DNA from: an uncultured Prevotella sp.
GTDB lineage: Bacteria; Bacteroidota; Bacteroidia; Bacteroidales; Bacteroidaceae
DNA: 14,665 bases
Direction of reading: 5' to 3'
NCBI GenBank assembly: GCA_946999025.1
Contig: CAMQBP010000030.1
Coordinates: 1 to 14,665 of the forward strand
Position numbers and translations under genes: made by a program. The notes below the pieces were generated by a model, which made no database searches, was not told where the DNA came from, and saw nothing but the letters and a program-made list of their open reading frames with translations. Positions 6,501 to 13,325 of the stretch are shown piece by piece (the stretch's first letter is position 1; every line of letters starts with the position of its first letter).

Positions 6501-8813
6501 ATGAGAAAGGCATTTGTTCATTTCCTTTGGAAAACTTTGATCGCAGTATTTTGCGTCATCCTGATTGCGTTTATCGCGATATGGAATGGGTGGATAGGCT
6601 ATATGCCTGATGTAGAAGACCTTCAGAACCCCATCAGTCGTTTTGCAACCCAGGTTTATTCGGCAGATGGCAAAGTGCTGGGCACCTGGAACTTTAACAA
6701 GGAAAACCGCATAGTCATACCTTATTCAAAAATCTCTCCACATCTGGTACATGCCTTGGTTGCAACAGAGGATGAGCGATTCTATGAACATTCGGGAATT
6801 GACTTTTTCGCATTGGGGCGCGCTATCATCAAACGCGGAATACTTGGACAAGAGAATGCCGGAGGCGGTTCAACCATTACGCAGCAGTTGGCTAAACAGC
6901 TCTACTCGGAAACGGCAAGAAGTACATTGGAACGGATGCTGCAAAAGCCCATTGAATGGGTCATCGCGGTGAAGTTGGAACGTAATTACACCAAGGAAGA
7001 AATCATCGCTTTATACCTTAATTATTTTGATTTTCTCCACAATGCGGTAGGAATTAAAACGGCTGCAAATACGTATTTCAACAAAGAGCCCAAGGACTTG
7101 ACAGTCACAGAGTCGGCCATGCTCATCGGGCTTTGTAAGAATCCGTCTCTTTATAATCCCGTTCGTTATCCTGAACGTTGTACCGAACGTCGCAATGTCG
7201 TGCTTGGGCAAATGCAGAAGGCCGGCTATCTTTCGAAAGCAGAATATCACCAGTACGCAGATGAGAAATTGAAATTGAACTTTCACCGTACAGATCACAA
7301 AAATGGATTGGCTACCTACTTCCGTGAATTTCTGCGCCAATATATGATGGCCTCGCGTCCAGATCGTTCTGATTATCCTTCTTGGAACCAGAATCAATTT
7401 GTCTTTGATTCCATCGCATGGGTTACAGATCCCCTTTATGGATGGTGCAATAAGAATTTTAAGAGAAATGGAAAGCCATATAATGTCTACACGGATGGCT
7501 TGAAAGTGTTTACCACAATCGACTCACGTATGCAGTTATATGCAGAACAGGCTGTTTATAACCATGTGGCTAAGTTCTTACAACCAGCTTTTAACAAAGA
7601 GAAAGCCAAACGCCCCAACGCACCCTTTACTAAAGCACTGACACCGAAAGAGATTAGATCTATCTTGAACAGGTCTATGATGGGAAGTGAGCGCTATAGG
7701 GTATTGAAAGCCTCGGGAGCCTCTGACGAAGAAATCAAGAAGTCATTCAACACGCCTGTCGACATGGCTGTGTTTACCTATCATGGCGATGTAGATACGA
7801 CAATGACGCCTATGGATTCCATCCGTTATTACAAATCGTTCCTTCGGGCGGGCTTCATGAGCATGGATCCACAGACGGGTCATGTGAAGGCATACGTGGG
7901 TGGACTTGACTATAACCACTTCATGTATGACATGGTGATGAATGGACGCCGACAGGTAGGATCGACCATCAAACCTTTTCTGTATTCCTTGGCCATGGAG
8001 AACGGTTTTTCTCCTTGCGACCAAGCACCCAACGTGCAGAGAACCTACATGGTGGCGGGCAAGCCTTGGACACCAAGGAACACCAGCAGGAGGCGATATG
8101 GCTCGATGGTGACGCTGAAATGGGGCCTGGCCAACTCAAACAACTGGATATCGGCATACTTGATGAGCCGTTTGAACCCACAGCTGTTTGTGAGTATGCT
8201 CCACGACTTTGGCATTCAGAACCCAGACATTCATCCTTCTATGGCACTTTGTCTTGGACCTTGTGAAGTTTCTGTTGGTGAAATGGTAAGCGCATACACC
8301 ACTTTTGCCAATCACGGTATCCGTACAGCCCCCATGTTTGTTTCTAAAATAGAAGATAATGAAGGAAATGTGCTGGCAACCTTCCAGCCTCGTATGAGTG
8401 AAGTGATTAGTGCGGAGAGTGCCAATAAAATGCTGGTTCTCTTGCAAGAAGTTGTTGACAGAGGAACAGCAGGTCGATTGCGTTTCAAGTACAACATCGA
8501 TGGAGAGATAGGAGCGAAAACGGGTACTACAAACCGCAACTCTGATGCCTGGTTCATGGGGTTTACCCCTCAATTAGTAAGTGGATGTTGGGTTGGCGGT
8601 GAAGACCGCGACATTCATTTTGACTCCATGAGGATGGGGCAGGGAGCAACCATGGCATTACCAATATGGGCTAACTTCATGAAAAGAGTATATAAAGATG
8701 CTTCGTTAGGATATAAACCAGATGCTTCTTTTGGACTTCCTGAGGGTTATAATCCGTGCGCCAGAGATGATAGTGACGTAGATGAGTTTGGTATCGACGA
8801 AGTTTACGAATAA
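6501..8813 (+). CDS. Class A penicillin-binding protein 1A (bifunctional glycosyltransferase/transpeptidase)
   Basis: The 770-residue enzyme polymerises lipid II and cross-links peptidoglycan at the periplasmic face. A short cytoplasmic end is followed by one membrane anchor (about residues 8-30). The GT51 domain has ATEDERFYEHSG with catalytic Glu90, then GGSTITQQLAKQ (about 122-133), then RMLQKPIEW and ALYLNYF. The transpeptidase domain has S488-T-I-K491, S546-N-N548 and K673-T-G675, so all three penicillin-binding motifs are intact. The acidic tail ends DEFGIDEVYE. The frame extends upstream to a GTG at 6489, but I chose the ATG at 6501 because MRKAF plus the hydrophobic anchor matches homologues; GGAGA directly abuts it, too close to act as a ribosome site. 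The name PBP1A/MrcA is by family. It is monocistronic with its own terminator. Confidence 0.95.
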   Translation: MRKAFVHFLWKTLIAVFCVILIAFIAIWNGWIGYMPDVEDLQNPISRFATQVYSADGKVLGTWNFNKENRIVIPYSKISPHLVHALVATEDERFYEHSGIDFFALGRAIIKRGILGQENAGGGSTITQQLAKQLYSETARSTLERMLQKPIEWVIAVKLERNYTKEEIIALYLNYFDFLHNAVGIKTAANTYFNKEPKDLTVTESAMLIGLCKNPSLYNPVRYPERCTERRNVVLGQMQKAGYLSKAEYHQYADEKLKLNFHRTDHKNGLATYFREFLRQYMMASRPDRSDYPSWNQNQFVFDSIAWVTDPLYGWCNKNFKRNGKPYNVYTDGLKVFTTIDSRMQLYAEQAVYNHVAKFLQPAFNKEKAKRPNAPFTKALTPKEIRSILNRSMMGSERYRVLKASGASDEEIKKSFNTPVDMAVFTYHGDVDTTMTPMDSIRYYKSFLRAGFMSMDPQTGHVKAYVGGLDYNHFMYDMVMNGRRQVGSTIKPFLYSLAMENGFSPCDQAPNVQRTYMVAGKPWTPRNTSRRRYGSMVTLKWGLANSNNWISAYLMSRLNPQLFVSMLHDFGIQNPDIHPSMALCLGPCEVSVGEMVSAYTTFANHGIRTAPMFVSKIEDNEGNVLATFQPRMSEVISAESANKMLVLLQEVVDRGTAGRLRFKYNIDGEIGAKTGTTNRNSDAWFMGFTPQLVSGCWVGGEDRDIHFDSMRMGQGATMALPIWANFMKRVYKDASLGYKPDASFGLPEGYNPCARDDSDVDEFGIDEVYE

Positions 8814-8956
8814 TAGATGTGTTGAAGTCATAGAAGTTGCCGTAAACATACTTTCGATTCTCAAATTCAACAATGCGCGAATAAAGTTGCAATATTACGA
8901 TGATCCAGCAAAGATAATATTTTTTTTGTATCAGTAGAAATATACTAGGAATAGGA

Positions 8957-9002
8957 GAGGGTGCATTATATAAACGATTAAGATGCACCCTCCTGATTTT
9001 TT
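8957..9002 (+). terminator. Terminator of the penicillin-binding protein gene
   Basis: GAGGGTGCAT (8957-8966) pairs perfectly with ATGCACCCTC (8983-8992) around a 16-base loop. TTTTTT (8997-9002) follows 4 bases later. It lies about 140 bases after the stop codon. The minus strand has no T run, so it serves the plus-strand transcript. Confidence 0.8.
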
Positions 9003-9044
9003 CATACTCAAACAAAGTTTTAGCAGACAGCAATGGAAAACTTG

Positions 9045-10010
9045 TTAAGGTTCTGTTACTACCTCCTTGCGCACCGTTCCATCGTCCATCACGATGATGT
9101 TGATACCCCGTTGCGGCTTGCTGATTCTGGTTCCGTCTAACCGGTAGCGTGCTTTCTCCATGGGCTTGTGGCTGTCTGCAAGGTGTTTGTCCACCGCGTT
9201 GGTCACCTTCCGTGGCTTGATGTTGAATGTCATCGACTGATTCTGGTAGGATATCTTTTTGAGATCCACAAATCCGTCGCCGCCTCCCAGTCCGTATACC
9301 ACATGGAAATTGCCCTTTTCGTCGTAGCCGTCGATGACGAAGCAATGTTGCGTGTAGGGCGAACTTCCTCCGTAGATGACCGGCATGCCGTCTGAAAGTT
9401 GCTGGTAAAGCGTTGTGTACCATGTGCTGTCACTTACTTCGTTGAGGAAGGTTGATAGGTAAGTCACCGAGCTGTCGTATGCGAAGTGGTCTTTCAGAGC
9501 CTGTGCCACATCCATGTCAAATGCGCCACTGTCGTATTGTCCATACTTCATACCCACGGCAGCACCACAGTCGGCCATGATTTTTGCCACAGCTTGCTTC
9601 TCCTCTTCAGAGCTGTTATCACCGTATGTGTAGGCATCTTTCATCTTCTCCCAGTCGTAGGTGCTTTTACTGAAGTCGGTTTCAACGATATATGCTAGTC
9701 TATCGTCCCCCTCATATGTGTACCTCACACTACCTTGTCCGTGCGCTGGATAACCGTAGTATTTCATAACCTGTGCCATGGCTGTTGCCACGCAGCCTGT
9801 CTTGCAGTGTACATTCTTGCCTGGTGCCAGTGGACATTGTAGGTTGTAGGGTGCGTTCTGGCCCCAGGTTGTCTTGAGCATGGGCGCCACCGATGGCTTT
9901 ATCTTGCCCTGCATGAGGCTGAAGCATTCGTATTGCGACATTTCTTTCGCGTGGATGCCCGTGAGCAGGCAACATGAAATGAGTGTGAGTAGAAGTTTCT
10001 TTTTCATCAT
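9045..10010 (-). CDS. Divergent C10 family (streptopain-like) cysteine peptidase, secreted, lacking a prodomain
   Basis: The 321-residue protein has a signal peptide (about 1-21, ending GIHA-K) and a C10 peptidase fold. The Cys region is KTGCVATAMAQVMKYYGYP with Cys73, and the His region is HCFVIDGYD with His222. Two features depart from the family. The usual HxNWGWGG motif near the C-terminal side of the active site reads HVVYGLGG (236-243), so the Asn and both Trp are replaced by Val, Tyr and Leu. Also, the catalytic domain starts within about 25 residues of the signal peptide, leaving no room for the roughly 100-residue inhibitory propeptide. A C-terminal tail (RYRLDGTRISKPQRGINI..) resembles the short tails common on Prevotella secreted proteins. 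The second Met (10007) is an equally good start. It lies downstream of RNase G, separated by a strong terminator; I see no clear promoter. Confidence 0.85.
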   Translation of the reverse strand: MMKKKLLLTLISCCLLTGIHAKEMSQYECFSLMQGKIKPSVAPMLKTTWGQNAPYNLQCPLAPGKNVHCKTGCVATAMAQVMKYYGYPAHGQGSVRYTYEGDDRLAYIVETDFSKSTYDWEKMKDAYTYGDNSSEEEKQAVAKIMADCGAAVGMKYGQYDSGAFDMDVAQALKDHFAYDSSVTYLSTFLNEVSDSTWYTTLYQQLSDGMPVIYGGSSPYTQHCFVIDGYDEKGNFHVVYGLGGGDGFVDLKKISYQNQSMTFNIKPRKVTNAVDKHLADSHKPMEKARYRLDGTRISKPQRGINIIVMDDGTVRKEVVTEP

Positions 10011-10045
10011 GTACAGTGTATTATGGTGGAATATGCTGTATGGTA

Positions 10046-10098
10046 AATAATAAAAACAACAGGGATGGACACGCTTGTGGCATGCTCATCCCCGTTGT
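10046..10098 (-). terminator. Terminator of the RNase G gene
   Basis: On the minus strand ACAACGGGGATG (10098-10087) pairs with CATCCCTGTTGT (10067-10056) over 12 bp with one G-U pair. It is followed by a T/A-rich run (TTTTTATTATTT). It starts 11 bases after the RNase G stop and probably isolates the C10 peptidase gene from it. Confidence 0.8.
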
Positions 10099-10108
10099 AT
10101 CAGAATGT

Positions 10109-11683
10109 TTACTTTGTTTCTATCTCTTCCTTCATGTCAATAAACTGCTTTTTTGAATTGTAGAATTCATATTGCAAAAAAGCGAGTTTTTGTGAAGGGA
10201 TGACATTAACTCCAAGTCCATATTTCATCTGCCACTTACGTTTCAGGGAGAACACACCTTGATTGATATAGGCGGCTACATACGGATGAACATGGAGAGT
10301 GAACCGTTTAATTCCTATTTTGTTGACAAGTTTGTCAATTTTTCTTTCAAGTAGATCGGTAAATAAAATACTTGACTTAATTTTACCTGTGCCATTACAC
10401 GTGGGGCATGTCTCGTCAACATTGACGTCCATTACAGGTCTTACACGTTGTCTCGTGATTTGCATCAATCCAAACTTGCTAAGTGGGAGAATGTTGTGAC
10501 GTGCACGATCACTTTGCATGTTTTTGCACATGCGCTCGTAGAGCATCTGTCGGTCTTCAGCAAGATGCATATCTATAAAATCAACAACAATAATGCCTCC
10601 CATATCACGCAGCCTAAGCTGCCGTGCCAATTCGTCTGCTGCCCCAAGGTTTACTTCAAGTGCGTTTGCCTCTTGTCCATTTTCGTTTCGCGTTCGGTTC
10701 CCGCTGTTTACATCCACCACATGCAAAGCCTCGGTATGTTCGATGATAAGATAGGCTCCATGCTTGTAATTGATGGTCTTGCCGAAGCTCGACTTGATTT
10801 GCTTTGTAATGTTGAAATTATCAAAGATGGGCACTTTCCCCGTGTATCTCTTCACGATGCCCGACTTGTTTGGGGCTATCAACGAAACATAGTCTTTAAC
10901 CTGCCTGAACGCTTCTTCGTCATTAATGTAGATATTCTCGAAGCTCGGGTTAAATATATCTCTTAATAAAGCGATTGCTCGTACGGCCTCTTCATATACT
11001 AATTGAGGTCGTTGTTGGGTTTTCTGGACTTTGACAATTGCATCTTGCCAACGCTTTGCCAGCACTTTCATCTCGCCGTCTAACTCAGCAACTCTTTTTC
11101 CTTCTGCCACCGTGCGTACGATGACGCCACAGTTTTTAGGTTTAATGCTGCGGACGAGCTGTTTCAACCTGGCGCGTTCCTCACCGTTTTTGATTTTTGA
11201 AGAAACGGAAACTTTGTCACCAAAAGGTATCAAAACTAAAAAGCGGCCTGCAAAAGACAGCTCAGCAGTTAATCGTGGACCTTTGGTTGAAATAGGTTCT
11301 TTAACAATTTGCACCAAAACTTCTTGCCCCAAGGTCAGTGTCGACTGAACACTACCGTCTTTTGGAAGGTCAGGCAGATGTGAGGCTTTGGCAAATGGAT
11401 AAAGTTTTTTTCTGTCACTTTGTACTTGCTTTAAGTACTTTGCATAAGAATTAAATTGGCTCCCTAAGTCAAGATAGTGAAGAAAAGCGTCTCGTTCATA
11501 TCCTACATCCACAAAACAGGCATTTAAGCCTGGCATGAGTTTTTTTACTTTTGCGATGTAGACATTTCCAACAGAGAAAGTTGCAGAGCGAGGTTCGTTC
11601 TGATATTCAACCAGACGCTTATCCTCTAACAGTGCCGTAGCAATGTCTTTCTCCTGGACGTCAATAACAACTTCGCTGGTCAT
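10109..11683 (-). CDS. rng: Ribonuclease G/E family endoribonuclease
   Basis: The 524-residue protein is a single-strand endoribonuclease of the RNase E/G family, acting in rRNA 5' maturation and mRNA decay. The N-terminal S1 domain includes MPGLNACFVDVGYERDAFLH (50-69). The catalytic DNase I-like domain shows HVVDVNSG with Asp324 and GGIIVVDFIDM with Asp368, the two metal-binding acids by comparison with E. coli RNase E. The zinc-link is C426-P-T-C429 in DETCPTCNGTG. There is no long C-terminal scaffold, so it is G-type in length. The start MTSEVVIDV matches Bacteroidota homologues. It follows the 29-residue basic protein gene on the same strand with about 100 bases between. Confidence 0.95.
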   Translation of the reverse strand: MTSEVVIDVQEKDIATALLEDKRLVEYQNEPRSATFSVGNVYIAKVKKLMPGLNACFVDVGYERDAFLHYLDLGSQFNSYAKYLKQVQSDRKKLYPFAKASHLPDLPKDGSVQSTLTLGQEVLVQIVKEPISTKGPRLTAELSFAGRFLVLIPFGDKVSVSSKIKNGEERARLKQLVRSIKPKNCGVIVRTVAEGKRVAELDGEMKVLAKRWQDAIVKVQKTQQRPQLVYEEAVRAIALLRDIFNPSFENIYINDEEAFRQVKDYVSLIAPNKSGIVKRYTGKVPIFDNFNITKQIKSSFGKTINYKHGAYLIIEHTEALHVVDVNSGNRTRNENGQEANALEVNLGAADELARQLRLRDMGGIIVVDFIDMHLAEDRQMLYERMCKNMQSDRARHNILPLSKFGLMQITRQRVRPVMDVNVDETCPTCNGTGKIKSSILFTDLLERKIDKLVNKIGIKRFTLHVHPYVAAYINQGVFSLKRKWQMKYGLGVNVIPSQKLAFLQYEFYNSKKQFIDMKEEIETK

Positions 11684-11711
11684 TTCTCTTCTTACTTTGC
11701 TTAGTTACATC

Positions 11712-11758
11712 AAAAAAGGGCGTGCCAAATATCCTCCATAGGACTTTTCGACGCGCCC
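11712..11758 (-). terminator. Possible terminator or attenuator between the small basic protein gene and RNase G
   Basis: On the minus strand GGGCG (11758-11754) can pair with CGCCC (11722-11718), with one mismatch and a further G-C pair beyond it, followed by TTTTTT (11717-11712). The stem is short and the loop long. It lies 30 bases ahead of the RNase G start, so it might only partly stop read-through. Confidence 0.4.
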
Positions 11759-11786
11759 CACTGTCAGTATAGACTGTCACGCAATG

Positions 11787-11876
11787 TTATTTGCTCTTAT
11801 GTCTATTCTTTCTTAATCTTTTTTTACGCTTGTGCGTAGCCATCTTGTGGCCCTTCTTTTTCTTACCGTTTGGCAT
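11787..11876 (-). CDS. 29-residue highly basic ribosome-associated-type protein
   Basis: The minus strand encodes a 29-residue peptide beginning MPNGKKKKGHKMATHKRKKR and ending RHKSK, followed by TAA. More than half of its residues are Lys, Arg or His. Near-identical short proteins are widespread in Bacteroidota genomes, where they are easily missed by gene callers. I recall, without certainty, that one was assigned to the Flavobacterium johnsoniae ribosome structure as a new large-subunit protein (bL38). The composition and extended basic form suit an rRNA-binding peptide. It sits between HU and RNase G on the same strand, 96 bases after the HU stop. Confidence 0.82.
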   Translation of the reverse strand: MPNGKKKKGHKMATHKRKKRLRKNRHKSK

Positions 11877-11972
11877 AATTTTAAATGTTTAAAAATAATA
11901 TGTTTTGTACTAAATTTTCTATACTAATAGATGTAGAATACCTGTTTGATGATTCTCAATACAAAAGTTGCC

Positions 11973-12251
11973 TTATGCTTTCATCGCATTGATGAAGCTT
12001 TTAGATGGTTTAAAGCTGGGCAAATCGTGTGCATCAATTGTAATAGTGGTATTCTTTTGGATGTTCCTGGCTGTCTTTGCCGCTCTGTGCTTGATAATAA
12101 AACTACCAAAGCCTCTCAAATAAACATTTTCTCTTTTATTGAGAAGGCTATCCTTTACAGTACTCATGAAGCATTCTACCACAGCTGCCACTTCTTTTTT
12201 CTGTAAGCCGGTAGACATTGAAATTTCGTTGATAATATCTGCTTTCGTCAT
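11973..12251 (-). CDS. HU/IHF-family DNA-binding protein (Bacteroidota variant)
   Basis: The 92-residue nucleoid protein has the HU fold: an N-terminal MTKADIINEIS helix, RGFGSFIIKHRAAKTARN leading into the DNA-binding arm, and the closing FKPSKSF. It should bind DNA as a dimer without strict sequence preference. The arm tip reads RNIQKN where classical HU has RNPQTG, so the Pro that wedges between base pairs is missing. I believe this is a recurrent form in Bacteroidota. The frame opens upstream at 12296, but homology favours the ATG at 12251. A -7 box at 12307-12314 lies about 50 bases upstream of it. Confidence 0.93.
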   Translation of the reverse strand: MTKADIINEISMSTGLQKKEVAAVVECFMSTVKDSLLNKRENVYLRGFGSFIIKHRAAKTARNIQKNTTITIDAHDLPSFKPSKSFINAMKA

Positions 12252-12306
12252 TTTATTTATAATTAATTTGTTATTATTCTTTACCTTGCATCTCAATTTT
12301 GATTTG

Positions 12307-12314
12307 CAAATATA
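12307..12314 (-). promoter_or_regulatory. -7 promoter box of the HU gene
   Basis: On the minus strand TATATTTG (12314-12307) matches TAnnTTTG exactly. No TTTG is found at 19-21 bp upstream. It predicts a start near 12302 and a leader of about 50 bases. Confidence 0.5.
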
Positions 12315-12744
12315 GTGGTTTTTTACGTGATAGAAAAATATATTTAGTTATTTTTGCCAAATTACGCCATAAAAATTTTTCAGAAGTTCTTCTTTCCCAA
12401 GAACTTATATTTTCATACCTTCGCGAATGAGCCTATTTTTTTCCTTCGAATCTTCTTTTGTATCATTGATGGGTTCCCTTATTTTACTCTATTTAATTTT
12501 ACCATAAGCTCCACTTAGAGCCATAGATTCTGGGCGAGGTTTTGCCTTTGAGGCATCGTAATGATAACTAAAATTGTTTTGGTGAAAAATGTTTTTCAAA
12601 ATATAAACGCTTCCTTAAAACCACGATGGGTATTTGCCATCATTTCATGAAAATGGCTACATTGAACAAAACATACGTACATGCCGTAGGCTAACAGCAT
12701 GCATTGTGGCGTGGTATGGAAGATGTTTTGCCGAATAGGAAGAC
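12315..12744. other. 430-base A/T-rich intergenic region with small palindromes (no gene seen)
   Basis: No credible coding frame or known RNA was found. The region holds a perfect 8-bp hairpin AAGTTCTT/AAGAACTT (12384-12391, 12399-12406, 7-base loop), a small hairpin TGCCT/AGGCA (12543-12555), and a 16-base palindrome with arms TGAAAAA and TTTTTCA (12583-12598). The longest open frame I read from an ATG on the plus strand (12427-12507, 26 codons) has no recognisable content. The stretch may be the 3' region of the DUF4332 transcript or may hold an unannotated small RNA. Confidence 0.5.
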
Positions 12745-13152
12745 TTAGTATTCCATGGCTGTAGGCAACTCTTTGGCCTGATCAATCATTTTCTGAACTT
12801 CTGAAACCGAGGGTACGCGGTTTACCAAGTTTTTCTTATTATTAATTTCTTCAAGTTTTTGCTGTAAATTTTCTGCCATCCGGTGTTTCAGTTCTTTTAC
12901 CGTGTCAACACCAGCAGCCTCCAATAGTTCAGAAAACTGTGGACCAACACCGTTAATGCGCATTAAGTCGGCGTGGTTTGCCCACGTTAAAATCTTTTTT
13001 CCACTAATCCCAGTAGCTTCCTCAAGGGCTTTACGGCCGGCGGGAGTCTTTGCCTTTTGCAGCAAATCATCAACAGTATTGATACCTGCTTCAACAAGTT
13101 TTTTTGCATTTACGTTGCCAATTCCCTCGACGTCGATAATCTTGTAAGTCAT
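12745..13152 (-). CDS. DUF4332 helix-hairpin-helix protein
   Basis: The 135-residue protein has two helix-hairpin-helix motifs: VEGIGNVNAKKLVEAGI (about 8-24) and INGVGPQFSELLEAAGV (about 65-81). Each has the G-x-G turn that contacts DNA backbone in this fold. This is the DUF4332 pattern. A Gln/Glu/Lys-rich helical stretch (about 93-107) and a short C-terminal helix follow. Function is not established; DNA or RNA binding is a fold-based inference. It shares a divergent intergenic region with dinB, which invites but does not prove a DNA-repair link. A strong promoter at 13196-13226 drives it, with a leader of about 40 bases. Confidence 0.88.
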   Translation of the reverse strand: MTYKIIDVEGIGNVNAKKLVEAGINTVDDLLQKAKTPAGRKALEEATGISGKKILTWANHADLMRINGVGPQFSELLEAAGVDTVKELKHRMAENLQQKLEEINNKKNLVNRVPSVSEVQKMIDQAKELPTAMEY

Positions 13153-13195
13153 CTTTGTTTTAAATTAGTTTATGATAGGTTTTCTTTCTTATCGC

Positions 13196-13226
13196 CAAAG
13201 ATAGCGGAAAATGTGTAGATATCAAA
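13196..13226 (-). promoter_or_regulatory. Promoter of the DUF4332 gene
   Basis: On the minus strand TTTG (13226-13223), a 19-bp spacer and TATCTTTG (13203-13196) match both consensus boxes. The start should fall near 13190. Confidence 0.75.
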
Positions 13227-13289
13227 ATATTCCCCGCATTATTTTACTTGAATTTACAAGCCATGTTTGCCAGCTTTCATGCGTTGTTT

Positions 13290-13321
13290 TTTGTTCATTA
13301 TCTAATAAATGTGTAGATTTG
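13290..13321 (+). promoter_or_regulatory. Promoter of dinB, overlapping the start of the gene
   Basis: TTTG (13290-13293), a 20-bp spacer and TAGATTTG (13314-13321) match both boxes. The -7 box ends 1-4 bases before the possible ATG codons (13323, 13326), so the predicted transcript starts on or inside the start codon. The TAG of the box is also an in-frame stop, which rules out an earlier translation start. Confidence 0.7.
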
Positions 13322-13325
13322 CATG

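Noticed and set aside
7011..8573. Several minus-strand frames within the PBP gene
   Set aside because: Shadow frames of a gene with all expected catalytic motifs.
8909..8916. TATCTTTG on the minus strand, a possible orphan promoter antisense to the PBP 3' end, with a short ORF from 8849
   Set aside because: No -33 element at the expected distance, no clear terminator and no coding signal in the ORF; likely chance in A/T-rich DNA.
8677..9423. 248-codon minus-strand frame across the end of the C10 gene and the intergenic region
   Set aside because: It overlaps the C10 coding frame and the PBP terminator and has a low-complexity Arg-rich translation typical of a wrong frame.
11760..11779. Tandem ACTGTCA direct repeat after the 29-residue gene
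   Set aside because: Two copies of 7 bp only, with weak internal dyad; no context to give it meaning.
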